Shown piece by piece: positions 24,965 to 39,900 of a DNA stretch of 64,000 nt. This DNA is from Phalacrocorax aristotelis (lineage: Eukaryota; Chordata; Aves; Suliformes; Phalacrocoracidae). Both the position numbers and the translations under genes were made by a program. The notes under the pieces are model-generated. The model was not told where the DNA came from. It was given only the letters and a program-made list of their open reading frames with translations, and made no database searches. The stretch covers positions 38,954,115 through 39,018,114 of the forward strand of contig NC_134278.1 of the NCBI RefSeq assembly GCF_949628215.1. The letters run 5' to 3'. Position 1 is the first letter of the stretch. Each line of letters starts with the position of its first letter.

Positions 24965-27900
24965 CTAACAGATGCCGGCCAGGAAGGCAGAAAAAAAACC
25001 AAAGCAGACAAAGATACACAACCATTAGGTAGATACAGCTGGTCCCACACAAGCACACTGCAAGCATACAAAGTTCTAAATTTTCTTTGAGTTCAGCGTG
25101 TTGCCATTTTGCTCAAGCATTGTTTAGACTCCACCCTTACCACAGGGCTAACAATGTTTGGCTGGTTTAATGGACACTGCTACAGAAACTGCACATTCTA
25201 ATCAGTGCAGCTTCAGATCACTCCTCTCCCCACAAGACAGAATGGTATTAGGATCATCAACCCAGACAGAAGTTAAGCGATTGTTAGATGTTAAACACCA
25301 AGGTGCAGAATAAGCAGAGTGGGCGCTGCAGAGTACATCTGAAAATCCCAGTGGCTGGCATTTAAGTACAGGTTGTTCTACATTGGTAGTGTAGATAAGG
25401 ACCCAAAGAGTACCAGAGATGCGACTATATTATACCTCCTCCGGTAGGTATAAAAGTAATCAATTATTCCACAGAAAGTGTCAGTTTTTCGAGTTCCATG
25501 CAACCCTTTTTGCTATGGAGCCAAGTGATTCTCCCATCCTGACCTTATTTTCCCCTGCCTCCACCTTACTCAGGGAACCTGAGTGTTTTGCACCTACAGA
25601 AACCCAGCAAGCTACCAGTCTAAACCAGATAAACCTGTTTTTTACTGAGAAACAGCTGTCATCCAAGAACTTGAGACCTTAGCTTGTTCGTAAGCAGAAG
25701 GTCAGTTTTCTGAAGAATCCTCTTGGTGAGCTGGGAGGGAAGATGCAGAATGCAACTCTAGTAAATGACAAGCTCTGAACGGTACAGAAATGCCTATGAG
25801 TTCCACTTTGAGCTTTACTCAAATCTCCCCCAACACCAGACCTTGGATGTAGTTAGCTGTAGGAGACTTTTCAAACCTGTACCATTGTCTTGTACAGGGA
25901 ATCGAAAAAAATCAAGACAGTTCATGTAAGTCAATGGTTGGCTTGGACAGACGTACTCTTTGCTGGGTAAAATAAACGGCTGGATGGCTGGGCCCAAAGA
26001 GTTGTGGCGAAGGGAGCTAAATCCAGTTGGCAGCCGGTCACAGGTGGTGTTCCCCAGGGCTCAGTTTTGGGTCCAGTTCTGTTTAATATCTATCAATGAT
26101 CTGGACAAGGGGATTGAGTGCACGCTCAGTAAGTTTGCAGATGACACCAAGTTGTGCGGCAGTGTTGATCTGCTTGAGGGTAGGAAGGCCCTACAGAGGG
26201 ATCTGGACAGGCTGGATCAATGGGCTGAGGCCAACTGCATAAGATTCAACAAGGCCAAGTGCTGGGTCCTGCACTTGGGTCACAACCACCCCATGCAACA
26301 CTAAAGGCCTGGGGAAGAGTGGCTGGAGAGCTGCCTGGCAGAAAAGGACCTGGAGGTGTTGGTCAACAGCCAGCTCAATATGATCCAGCAGTGTGCCCAG
26401 GTGGCCAAGGCGGCCAATGGCATCCTGGCTTGTATCAGGAATAGTGCAGCCAGCAGGAGCAGGGAGGTGATTGTGCCCCTGTACTCGGCACTGGTGAGGC
26501 CGCACCTCGAGTACTGTGTGCAGTTTTGGGCCCCTCACTACAAGAAAGATATTGAGGTGCTGGAGTGTGTCCAAAGGAGGGCAACAAAGCTGGTGAAGGG
26601 TCTGGAGAGCAGGTCTTCTGAGGAGAGGTTGAGGGAATTGGGGTTGTTTAGTCTGGAGGAAAGGAGGTTGAGGGGAGACCTTATTGCTCTCTACAACTAC
26701 CTGAGAGGAGGTTGTAGTGAGGTAGGGGCTGGTCTCTTCTTCCATATAGCAAGCAGTAGGACAAGAGGAAATGGCCTCAAGCTGCATCAGGGGAGGTTTA
26801 GATTGGTATTAGGAAAAATTTCTTCATTGAAAGGGTTGTCAAGCATTGGACCAGGCTGCCCTGGGATGTGGTTGAAGTCACCATCCCTGGAGATATTTAA
26901 AAGACATGTAGATATGGCACTTAGGGACATTGTTTAGTGGTGGACTTGGCAGTGTCAGGTCGTTGACTCTATGATCTTAAGGGTCTTTTCCAACCTAAAT
27001 AATACTATGATTCTAAATCAGGCAGCTGATACTGTAAGAAAACTCTTCTACAGTCCTACAGCTAGAACTGAAATAATGCATACACACAAGCTACTTTCTA
27101 GAGAAATGGAGAGCAATTAAACACTCATCTATCAGTGACACTTACCTGTACACCAGGGCCAGTGGCAGCTCCAAACGGTGGCCTCATCATAGGCTGCCCG
27201 TACATAACTGGCTGCTGGGGCATCATGGGTACGCCTGTGCCTGCTGGGGGCTGTAAATTAGTGCAGTGTGAGTCGAGTTCTGGGAGGAGAAAGGAGAGCA
27301 GCGTAACAAAAGAGACTCACCATCCCAAATGCTGCTCCTGGCTGCGGGACAGGTGGAGTACCTCCTGTGGCAGGAACAGCACTTGCTGAAGGCACAGCTC
27401 CCGTCTACAGAATTCAAAAAAAAAAAAAAAAATTAAAAAATGGAAGAATCTCTAACATCAACTATCTGGAAACTGTGGGGAGTCTCCAGAATTCTCAGCG
27501 TTGTTCTGAGAAGTAGGACTGCTGTGTAGCAGATAATGCCTAACTTCCAAACCACAATGCTTCAAAGAATGAAAGAGTTGAATGAGTCCCTACGCTGATG
27601 CTCAGCTTGCTTTTCCCAAGAAAGCAAGGGTGACAGACTCCATTCTCTTAATGAACAGAGTCCATTTACTGAACAGAACTCAAAATAGGCCCAAGAAAAC
27701 ATGTATTCTCCTCCTCCTTCTACATAGTATAATAAAGCATCATAATTTCATAATTGATAGATGACATTACATTTGGTGTAGCACTGTATTTTAGTAAAAG
27801 CTTAAGCAGATTGTAAAGCTAAGGAAAATAACTGCTATAATTAGTTTCCAATTTTAAAAAATATTGCATTTTTATGCAGTGAGATTCATTTAAGTTAAAG

Positions 27901-30900
27901 AATAAAGTTCACACACGTAAGCCACAATCACAACCATTACATACTTTACTAAGGAGAGTTCAGTGTATTTTGTTATGCTTTTCATTCATATGTTTAATTT
28001 GTTACAATTTTCATTCAAATAACACAAGAAAATAAAGGTGACCTTTCACTAGGATTCAGGAAGAGAGAACTGATAGTTTAGTAGTCTGACTGCATACACA
28101 GCACAACAGCATCTTTGAACAAGGCCACTCCCCTAGCATAACCTACACATCATCCCTTTTGGTTCCCTTGTCTGTAACTTCCCATGCATAGAGTCTCCTT
28201 AGGGCCTTGAAAGCATCCAGGTCTCTCCTTTTGCAGAAGTATATACAATCCAAATTATTAACAACTCTGAAGAGCGGCAGGAAGGATTCAAGAAAGGGAT
28301 TTGAAAATGGTAGTAGGATTTTTAGGAACCTCATTACTGCTATCGTATGGCCTAAGTATATTGGCACAATTTCTCAAGCTATTACAGAAGCTGTAGGGTC
28401 ATGCCTGAGCCTCCACATCCTTACCGCCTACTGTCGGCCAGTTATATCCCACTGTGCTTGGAGAGCAGCTACCACTCTTTCAGTTCAAAGGACAGTGCGT
28501 CTCTGGAGATATGTTGGAATTACTCACTGAACAGTCCACTTCTGTGAATGCTGCATTTAGTGCCCTTGCTTGATCCTTGCTTCCAGACTAAAATATCCAG
28601 TTTCTTCAGAAACTGGAAGACATGTCAAGATAACTTGTTCCAAATTCACTAATCAGCAAACACCCTACAGTTTCTGGCTAATAATTATTAACCTCTTTTC
28701 CAGTCTGTAAGTTTTTTGGGGAGCATTTAATTTAAAACCTATACTGCACTAGGAGAACATCTCTCCCCAAACTAAAACCAACATCTGGACATTCAGGTAT
28801 GGAAAGCGAGGAAAAGACAGACATAGATTAATGACATCAGATGCTGTGATCTGACTGCAGCCACAGGAACATATTGTAGCTCAAAATCCAGTTAGGCAGT
28901 TGCCAAGAAAACAGCCATGCAAACTGAATCTGCTTTTGCCTCAAAGCGCAGGGAGCGCTCAAGGGAACAGGATTTTTTGAAATCCTGATGATTTTAATCC
29001 AGAAGGTAAAAGGTCACAAGGAAGGGAAGAAGTGACCAAAACTTAATTGGTTCAACAGTGACGTGAAAAAAGCTTCATTTTGGTCTCCATATCTATTTTT
29101 CCTGCAGGTCTGGTTTTCTTTGGTTTCAAGAAATACCTACGTGCATGATTTTGAAGAAATAAATATATATACCACCCATGTTTCATGAAATGCTATCAAA
29201 ACCACACAGCTTTCCAGAAAGGCTAGTTACTTATCAGATAGTAAAACTACTACAAGATCAGGCTGATGTTACAAAAGTTAGAAATTTCAGGTAGTACAAG
29301 TCAGATAGTTCATATCCAAGTAAAGCAAAGACAGTCCAAAGCCATTATTTTCAAGCTTATAGCACAGAAATGGTTAATCACTACTACCCTATTCAACACA
29401 TTGCCTGAGAAGAGTTCACTGGACAGACAGTCCAAGAGCAGCCATGTTAGGTAGCTTCTAGGTAGTTTTAAGCCAGTGGTAATAACTGTAGCGCAAGTGA
29501 GGTAGGTGCTGTTAGTATCTTCATGTTTAGTAAGTTTAATAAGAGATGAAAAAAAAATTCACTTACACTGTACAGTATTGCCCAGCCCTTCTATTAAGAA
29601 AAAAAGTTGACGTTACAACTAATACATTCAATGCAGTACCAAGTTCAGGGAATTGTTGTATCTGCCATAAGGTTAAGGGACAAGCTGGAACATGCTTAGA
29701 GTCACAGTAACATCCGGTCGTGCTCCCCCTTGACAGTCCTTCCCTTCCCTTCCCAACCCAACTTTTTTCCACATAGATGCTGTTTTATGCCCTGGGCAAC
29801 TTTGATGAGATGTGGTATGACCCCTCTTCCGATTACTCTCGTAGCTTACTCATGATCAAGTTGCTCTTGTGCCAAATTTAGATTTTTAGGTCAATTCAAC
29901 TCTCTTCTCTCAAAGTTTGTGCCTTATGATACATTTTTACTGGGCAATCTTAACTTTTCCAACAGACTGCTTTACACTGCTAGGCAAGCTTCCCACTTCT
30001 AATCTAACATCAATCACCTGATCAGTATGAACACTTTGTAGACTTTTGACCTACTTCATTCAGGAAAGCTTGAGAAAAACCTATTTATTTTCTCTCCTTC
30101 CTTTGGATCAATACCATTGTCTTTTGGGCAAGCAACCTGGGCCTTGTACTGGCAAGACCTGTACGGCTAACCACACACTTGGAAACATCCACAGGTAGCA
30201 AGTGTACGTGTAGAGTAACATCTTGATACATATGCTAGCGTATTTTCATTGTCCTGAACTCAGTGATTTATTTACATCAGCTCTAAATTTGGTCTTTTAT
30301 ATAGAAGCAAAAACTTTTAGCTAAAGTAGACAGGTGCAGTGCCTACACATATGCTTGTGTAGTCTCATAAAATACTGAGGTTTCAACACCATGGTAGCGA
30401 CGGATTAACCACTTACCAATGGACCACTTGGGACACCACCAGTTGACCATGTTGCAGGTGCTACTTTTGGTTGCCAGTTGGCTCCTCCTGTTAACTTTTT
30501 CTCTCCAGCGTTCCACTGAAGGTCTCCCCTAATAGAGAGGGAGAGACACAGAGCTATTATTTACATACCCTCACAGTGAAAATTAAAACCAATTGCAGTA
30601 TACATTAACATTAGGCTTGCGGCTACATTAGTTTGTGGTATATGCAGTTTAAGTTATCAACAGAAAGGTACGCTTTTAGTGCCACTCAGTTTCCACAGTT
30701 GTTAGCAGCAGACACCAGCACACTCTATACTGAAGTCAGTTGCACGAATATGGCCTTTGTGGTCAGAATTAAAGAGGAGTATTACTTAGTATTGACCAAA
30801 GGTAATGTAGTATTGCATATACCCTTGCAAAGTAGGAAGAGGGACTGCTACTGCCTATTCTACTGGGACCAGGCAGTACAGCCGCCTGTTAGAAGTCTTT

Positions 30901-33900
30901 GAAAGATCATTTCATTGCTGGAGATCTTGCTCAGACAGCTGAAGGAGGAAAGCACTCAGTTCTGAAAAAAGTTGATAGATACAAGAGAAACAAATCATTT
31001 CATAAAGTAAAGGGCTGTTGCAAAACCAGGTTTTGTTAGAGGCTGCTCTATCCAGAATATACTAGACTATTTGGATGGGGTAGATTGAAGGAAGTTAATT
31101 TTGGGGGATAAACCTCATGATGTGTTTATACATATCCCTCCCATCATCTCCACAGAGGCACAGCACGTTTTGAAGTACACACATCATAAACTGGTCTTGC
31201 ATACAGAGGAAGACTCAGCACAGAAGTAAGCAATCAGATTAAGAAGAGACATTCAAAAATAAATGCAACTCTGTAAATATTTCATCTTGCAAAAAGCAGC
31301 TTTTCACTGCATGGAATGAACTTCTTTTCTATTTTACAAGTATTCCAATGCCTACACGAAAGCACATCCAGTGTCTGTAAAAAGATAACAAAACTATTAC
31401 ATATTAGCCTAGATTACTGAGGACAGCTATACAGTTTATCTGGACTATTAATTCATTTAAATTGTTTAGAAATCAGCTGTCTGAAATGAAGACAGTGAGT
31501 TACAGTTTTTTTTTTTTAGAGAGTCAGACTAAAGCCAGCAAATTTAAAATCTCTGTCAGGAACAATTAACCTTAATTTTTCAGTAAACCTGTACAGAACA
31601 TAATATTTTTTCCAGAATTTTTCTGAACTGATTTTTGGAGGGGTAGGGGCACATGACCAATTCAGTGATTCTTCATAAACATTGAAATACATGCAAGACT
31701 ATACTATAGATTTGAAATTTTTCTTTTTTTAAAAGAACATAGTTGAACTTACTTTTTTGAAGTGGTACCAGAAATTCCAAGATCTGAAAATTGTAATGAA
31801 AAGAAGAGGGGGGGGAAAAAGTGTCATGTGTTTATTAAATTAAAGCATGTCTAATTAACAGCTCAGACTTCATTGCACATGGGCTGGTACAAAGTTTTGG
31901 ATGTCTTCATTTATAAAGCATCAGAGGACTGGCCATATCTACCCTTTTCTTCAGGACAAACTCTTGAGGAACAGTACGGATGTCTTATACTCAAGGAAGC
32001 CACTTTTGATCCATGAACAATTCAAACTAACAATATATTTAGGCCTATAAAACGCTAAGTCACTTAAGAGCATCAAAACTGTTTACCATGAGTGACAACA
32101 CTAGTTTCTGTTCCTTACTATACATACTGAGATAAAAAGCCATTTTTATACACAAAAATCTGAATGTCACCTGGAAGTTTTGCACTGTTTTATCTGCTCT
32201 GTCATACACAGGAACTCCAAGCAGTGTCCTTAATTACTTTTTGGAAGAAGTTTTAAGCTAAGTTTCAAAGAAGACTCTTTTCACATGATCACTACAAGTT
32301 CTGTAGGTCACGAATTGCTAAGTTTGATTTCTTCCCCCAAACTTGGATATACCAAATGACTTGCAGAAGAGGTTCCAAGTGATTAAAAGTCCTGCTGACT
32401 TTAACCATGGTAGTTTCCCCTGACACCCAAAAGAAGAGTATGCGTCATAAGATCAGTTATAGCTTTGCTGTGGTATTTTTACATATCCTAGCAGAGTATT
32501 TCATTTATACAATCCTCCAAAGTACAACTTTAGCAGTAGTAGTATACCTTTGCCTAGGTGGGCCTCTAGCCCTTTTCCTGCTAGAGGAAAGAGACCTTTT
32601 TTCAGTTTAGCATTTCAAGAACATGTTTTGGAAAGTTCACTGTCTGAGAGAAGGTCTGCTCTTGGCTGTTGTGCATGTCTCACCCCACTGCTACTCTTCC
32701 TCTCATTAAGCAAGAAGTTAGCTATTTGTGTCCACCAGCTTTTCTGCTTAAATTCCACAGTGCTATCAGATGCTTTGGACAATTTTCACCTTTCCACCGT
32801 TAAGAGTGATGTGCCTCTGAATGTACCTGGGACGTTCACGTGCTACAAATCACACCTACCAAACAGATCCCATTCCTTGACTCAGAACCTGGACACAAAG
32901 AAGGATGAGTTACAACCCCAGACTACCAGCTATCTGAATCAGGCCTTATACCTGCCCATAGCTTCCCTCATCCCCTCAGAGGAACAGGAGGACACTGAAA
33001 AAAGTGAGCTAAATTAGGCAGGTATTTAGCTCCACAAAACAGTAACATAGTTGTATGCCACACCACTTAAAACAAACATTTGTCACTTACTGCCTACTAA
33101 GTTTGCAAGAGACGAATCAAGATCACTTCCAAGGCCTTTGCTTGCGGCTGAAGCAGTGACTGTTGCTGTGGCTGAAGGTGCTATAGACTGACCAGAAGGA
33201 ACCATAGTTGGCATAAGAAGATCACCTAGGCCATCAAACACTGGAAGTGAAAGGAAAGTGGGTTAGAAACAGCCACTGTGGTAAGAAATACACTATCTGC
33301 AACTTCACTGTTGCTCCAACAAATATAGCACAGACAACCACATCACAAGTCTTACCAAAACACAGTTTGACATTAAAAGTAATGCCAACGAGGGCATGCA
33401 TTTCATTTTACTATACACTGAATGTACAGTAATCCTGAAAGAGCTATACCAATGAGAACTAATATGACAGGACAAGCCTAAAAGGACTTTAACTGGAGAA
33501 TTGAATCTACGTAGATAGAGCAACACTTCCACATTACACTACTTCTTACAGCCATTCTTAAAGAGATGTTGGATGCACAGACATTTGTCAGGAGATATTC
33601 ATTTAAAGGCTTTAAAAATAAACATCTTGCAGCAAACACCAATCAGAATTACTGTGGCAAAGGCAGTCTTATACCATGACATCTTACAGCAACAGGATTG
33701 AAAGTCTCAAGATGTTACTGTTCACCTGCAAGCAGCAGGGAGTCAGGAAAACCTACTAACAACTATGAGATCAGAAGGACCAACCACACTGACATAGCCT
33801 TAGTACAGTCATCTAACTGAGAACTCCATTTTTTAGATCCCTTGAAGTCAAACCGCCTGGTACATCTCATGCCAGCATTCTATCTTCTAATCTGTATTTG

Positions 33901-36900
33901 AGGTACATGCTAATGTTAAGTCAACACGAAGGGGTAGCATGTGCACTGGCAAGCAACCAAAATACCAAGCAGCAGTACTACTTCAATCTTTTTTTCTTGT
34001 ACAGTTGCAGAACTCACCAATTTTAAGTTTGTAGCAAGGACCCAGCATGGAAAATATAGAATGGAAGAGATACAAACAGAATGATAGCAGTGATGAAAGT
34101 TTAAGCTTATTGTCAGGCAAAGAACACAACCTCAGTCTCCATTTTGTGTAAATTCAGGTGCCATGCAAGCTCAAGAACAGCTTCAGCAGCAGCAGCAAGA
34201 CAACTTGCCTATATACTTTATTTACAGAACAGTGTTTTCCTTGCGTAACCCCTGATTCAGGCAATCAAGCACATGCAAGGATGATGTTTACACTAGTTTG
34301 TTTTTTACTGACATGGTAGAATAAAAAAAAAATGGGTACAGAATGCTCTTGGGCACACACCAGCCTGAACAGCACCCTGAGTTTTTCCAGTAGAGAAGGA
34401 ACAGGGAAATCACTGATGTTACTTGTACTCAGAGCCTAAATATGGTGCCATTAACTTATCTAACACATAAAACTCACTAGAAAATTCACAGGAAGAAACC
34501 CTGTGGCTCACCTGATGCATCAAATGAACTGCCAGTCGTTGGAGCTGTTGTCCCAAAAGCCGCATCAAAGTTAGGCTGTAGTAAGCTGGTTTGAGCTGGA
34601 GTGACTGGGGATGGTGATGGAGAGGGAGCAATAAAAGAACCTCCAAAGCCTTGAAAAAGCCACATAAGAGAGGTGCAGACATTAGAGTCAGTCTTGTTGG
34701 ACTGTGTCTAACAAAAGCTCAATCTATAGAAGGCAAAATAATAGAGACAATTCTTACTAGGTCATTGTAAATAACTCAGTACTACACAAGCACCCTTGAT
34801 ATGCCAGGTATGACCCAGGGAATTTAAGCTTTTGTGAAAGTCACCAGCAAAAACTTTAATGTTTGTTATTTAGATTTCTGCAGAGGTAGGCCAATGGAGT
34901 AGAGAACCCAATTCTTCCAGTACTACACCCTATACCCTATAGTTCTAGGTTGGTAATCTTACAAGCAGAATACAACAAACACGAATTAGTTCAGAAAAAA
35001 GAGGAACAGAAGACTAACTTAAGAAAAGCATATGATCACCCATCAACTACTTTGGAATCTCAGTTCAGACAGCAGTGTTTACTAATCCAGTTTAGCCTCT
35101 CTCACCATCTTAAAACACCCTGGTCTCCCTTGTCAAGATGTCTTCAAGCTGCTACCCCTCCCCACTCCCATGCCAAGGCAGGATCAATAGCATCCACAAG
35201 TGAGCTGCTTGTAGGCTGGAGAATCTCCATGATTACAGTTAATGCATATATATATATATACACATATGTATATATTGTAAACCCTATATTTATATAAATA
35301 AACCCTACTCATGGAGATTCTCTAGTCTACAAGCAATGCATGCCCATACTTAACTATTCTTAAAATCCCTCCCTTGACCACTACGTAATTTGATCTCCCT
35401 TGCAATTTAAGCTTATTTGTATTATCTACAGACTCTGGAAACTGATTAAATATGCAAAGACTCCGTCAAAATGAGAGCAGACATATAACACCTTCTTAAT
35501 TCTCTTTAGTCTACAAGCCATTCATCTTATTCAATCTCTTCTTGAAAGTGATGGCCAAGACCTCTATACTACATTTTCAGTCTCTCAGCCTCGTTCTTTC
35601 CCAGATGCCCTTGCATAGAAAGGATCACATCTGAGCTCAGTGCTCCACCTGCTGCTACGCAAATACTGCGGGAAGAGCACTCCGCACAACCTGCAGGCTA
35701 TATGTTTTTCCCCTATATCAGAGTAGGAGGCATATTATTTTGCCACAGCTGAGCACAAGACAGTGACAAGCAGGTGCTCTACCACTGCCTTTAGTTTCTT
35801 TTCAGGGAACATCCTGCCTTACAGTCTACTGTCCTTATTTGTCCAGCTGATCATTGCTGCCTATGGTCAGAAGCTTGAACATTTACTCATTTGAAGTTTC
35901 TCCTTTAGATCATTTTCTCCAATTTGTACAGACCGTTCTAAGTCCTGTTCTCATCCAAAGTAAATACAGATCTTTTCAGACGGGTGAAACCTGAAAAAGT
36001 TAAGCATGCTACCCCTACAGCCACGTTGTTGAAATTAAGTACCAAATACAACTTACCAATTTAGAAAGGATCACCTATTTCCATTAAAACCTTATCGCTA
36101 CTGTCTTTTTACTGAGACAGTTTGTACCACTGTTGTTTAAGCAGCCAACTAATTCCTTTCTTCCTCTTCTTTCTTCAGCTTTCTTTAGTTACCAGTTCAG
36201 TAGGGAAGTCAGCTTTTTAGAAATGGCAAAATAAAGAAAATCCTGAAGATTTTCTAACCACTTTTTTATCCAAACTGCTTTCCATGATTGCAGGGTATAT
36301 CAGTTACAGCATGTTACACAGACATCGTACAGTGACAACAGCACATTTCCCAGCTATGAAGTTAAGCATCTGCCAGACATTTAACTACGAGACAGGCTAG
36401 AGCTAAACATACAGAAGTTGTACTCAAATTGCAAGCATCGATTGTATCAAATGTTACACTGAGATCTCAGATGCTCTCCCCAAAAACTTTGTTTTCTCAG
36501 AGAACAAAGACTAAACACCAAACGCCTCACTAACGTTGAAAGAATAGGAAAAATGTATACACACACACTCAGTGCAAGCATCAGACTTATTTACACATTG
36601 GCATATTTTAGAAGAGAAGCAAGTTAGCAGTAGCTAATTGTATTCAACCCAAAACCCTCAGCGGGGAAATGAGAGTAGTGTGCCATCACCAGGTCCTGGG
36701 CACCAGGCCACCAACTTGCTGTACCACCAGCAGACAGGCTGTAGTTGTGGAACGCCTGGCCTATATGAACAAATACATTGGCCCCAGACACAGCTGGGAG
36801 AGGACAGCAAACCCGACCATGCACTACAGGTCCAGGAGAACACAACCTGATCAGAAACACCTCATAAATTACATCCTTAGGCTGAAGCTTGCCAGATTGC

Positions 36901-39900
36901 AGGCAATGACCAAAACCACTTAGACTGTAACTTAAACTGGTCCCTTCAGACGCTACTGACCAAGGGCAACGGCTGGAGCCAGGGAAGCAGAAGCGGGAAG
37001 CAGAGCAGCCTGTGCTTTCTGCAGTCTAAAGTAAAGAGCATTTCAAAAGCCTATGTGAGCTTCCCTGTGTTTCTTAGGCCTGCCTCAGGGTTATGACATC
37101 AAGAAGTCCTTATCACCCAAATCCTACTGCACAGCAAGTCACATGCTCACAGATTCTAACTCTGAAACTGGACAAACGCACTGGGATCAGAGATCTGCCC
37201 TCAGCTCTCCAATGTCTGTTCTTGAAGCAGATGTGTCATAGGTAATTTAGATTGGAAGGTCAGCCAGCCCAACACCCTGCTCAAAGTTGGTCTCATCAAA
37301 TCAGGTTGCCCAGAGATTTGCCTTGATACCTCCAGGAGAAGAGATTTCACCACCTCCCTGGGGAGCCTGTTGTCACATCTGACCATCCACATTGTAAAAA
37401 TAAGAGAGTTCCAGCATTTAACTGGAATTTCCCACCCACATTGCCTTTTTTCCTATGACTGCGCACCTCCAAGAAGAACCTGGCTAGTCTTCTCTGTATC
37501 CTCCAGTGATGTAGTTTAGACACCTCCAAGGCCTCCCTTTTGCCTTCTCTTCTTAAAGATGAATGGACCCAGTTCTCAGCCTCTCCTCATGTGTCATGTG
37601 CACCAGTGACCATCCTGATGGCCCTCCACTGAACTCACTCTGGAACATCTTCATCACCCGCATCAAGAGATTCTCTCTTACATTCCAGAAGTCCCCTGGA
37701 TTACCTGCACCCAGTCACCTTGCTCTTCCAGCACATACTATGGTGGGTAAAGTTGCCCATGAGTGCCGAAGCCTGTGATAGTGAAGCCTTCTCCAGCTGC
37801 ATAAAAAAAGGCTTCCTTTACTGCCTCTTCTTGAGCAGGTAGTCTGCAGCAGACACCACTACAACGTCACCAGTGCTGGCCTATCCTCTGATCCTTAACT
37901 AAAAACTCTGTCCTTGGTTCATCACCTGTCCCAAGGCATTCAACTACCTGCAAAAAAGTACTGATCTCCAAAGAATCAGACCAGAAGCAGGTTAACAAGA
38001 TAGAGGGATGCCAAAGGCAGCTGACTACAGCAATTCCTAAAGCACTGGAGCCATCCAAAGACCCTATGCTCAGTTAGATCCTTTGAATTTCCTGAGTGAG
38101 AACAAGCACCTTCGCAGCAGGGCATGACACAATATCCATTTGTAAGATTCTGTTTAGAAAGTTATGTTTTTGCAAAGCCCTACAAAGTGTCTGTTTCTCC
38201 AGCTACAGTAGAGAGCTCTCCCCAGCTTCAGGTGAAGTTTGTATGACGACTGGTCTTAATTCCATAGCTTTTAGCTCTTGTGTATTTAACAGAAGCCATG
38301 AAAATGCTGTAACAGATTAAGTTCCTAGATGTCTAGGGCTTGCACAAGACCCAGAGTGAGTCTGCAGAAACAGCAGCAACCAAGTTACTGAGAAGTGTTG
38401 TCTGGACATCTCCAACTGCCCAATTTTGAGGCTGTTTTTACTTAAATATTCAAGTAAGCTTTCTTATAAGAACATGCTATTAGAGTGCATACTGGGATAC
38501 ACATGCACACAGCGTAATTGGATAGAAAGATCCAGAAGGGAAAATGGCTAGACTATTGTATTTATCAGCATAGTTCTAGTCTTGTCTGCAGAGAGGCTTA
38601 GAAGAGTATGAAAAAATTCCACCACATTTCCTGTGAGACAAGAAGATACTAGCAATTTATTTGACGGCAGAACACTTAAGACAATGATGCATAGTAAGTA
38701 CACTCATAACATTAAGCATATAAACTCTTAGTACAACCAAACATTCATAAACCATGAAGGACAAGCCTTCAGCCACCATATGAAATCTGGACAACCTTAA
38801 ATTTAAAATAGGATTACACTGCAGGCTATACATCTGCCATTATCTAGGGTGAACAAATGCTTAGCAGTATGCTGTGATGTTTACAGACTCTCTGTATCTA
38901 CCAAATAGAGAATAAAATCTACTTGGAGCCCTTTTTAATATATATGACAAAAAATATTAAAATCACCTGTTTACCTCAAACGCTTCAAGTCTGCTTGAGT
39001 GTTTAGACTTATATCATCCCTTTTATAATTTAGGTTTTGATTTAATGTGACTCATCAGATTCAGAGAGCGTACTGCTGAGGTTTAAGCCATCTGGAGCAT
39101 AAGCAGGATTAGCTTCTTCCCAACCACATCTTTGCGCCCAGTCCCCCAGTAATGCACACAATTGCAAGTGACTGGTATGTTTCAGAATCTCCTAGTTAAA
39201 GCCTGATCTCTGGCCTTAAGCTACCCATAGGCTAACTAATACAGAGACCTACTAAAGCAATATTAAAACAAAAGGTGGTCTTCTACCTTAAAATCCTGAA
39301 GCTGCCTGTACTAAAGCTTTAGCGTTTATCTGGTATGTCCCACTAAGCACTGGAACCTATTGAGAACAGATATATGTTATTATTCTCTATACTACTACCT
39401 TCCTGTGGCACAACTAGGCGATGCCCACACTTAGAGCAGGTACTAGCTGAAGTGTCCTCTTCTGAGATGGCTTTAGCATGCAAGCACCCACCTGTATCAA
39501 CTCACAGCACTTAGAGCAGATTACATACTGAGGTATCTCACTTAGGTTATTTATTTATCATACAATGAAGCATCTCTCACAAGCACATAAAGGCAAAACA
39601 TACATAGGGGTGGACTTCTGATACAGCATAAACTGGCATAAGAGACCTGCAGACATACGGACAGCAACTGACGTCGGGGCCCAACATACCTAGAACGGTT
39701 AGCAGTTGCCTAAAGGGCAGACTATCACTCCAGCTCAGAATTAAAGCCACAAACACATGTACAACATGTACATGTACAACATGAAGCTAACAGTCATCTT
39801 TGAAGTTTATAGAGGATAACCTACCAACCAATTCCACTGACAAATTCACCTTTGAGAAACATGGGGGACATTAAACCAAGTCTTCCTCAAACCAGAAGTG

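Noticed and set aside
26191..26787. 198-residue minus-strand ORF
   Set aside because: It is the antisense of the CR1 reverse-transcriptase region, a shadow of a known repeat.
32550..33017. 155-residue plus-strand ORF inside a SNAP91 intron
   Set aside because: No recognisable domain, no splice partners, and antisense to the host gene.
36638..36923. Overlapping short ORFs at 36.6-36.9 kb
   Set aside because: No domain or splice context; within the largest-but-one SNAP91 intron and not conserved-looking.
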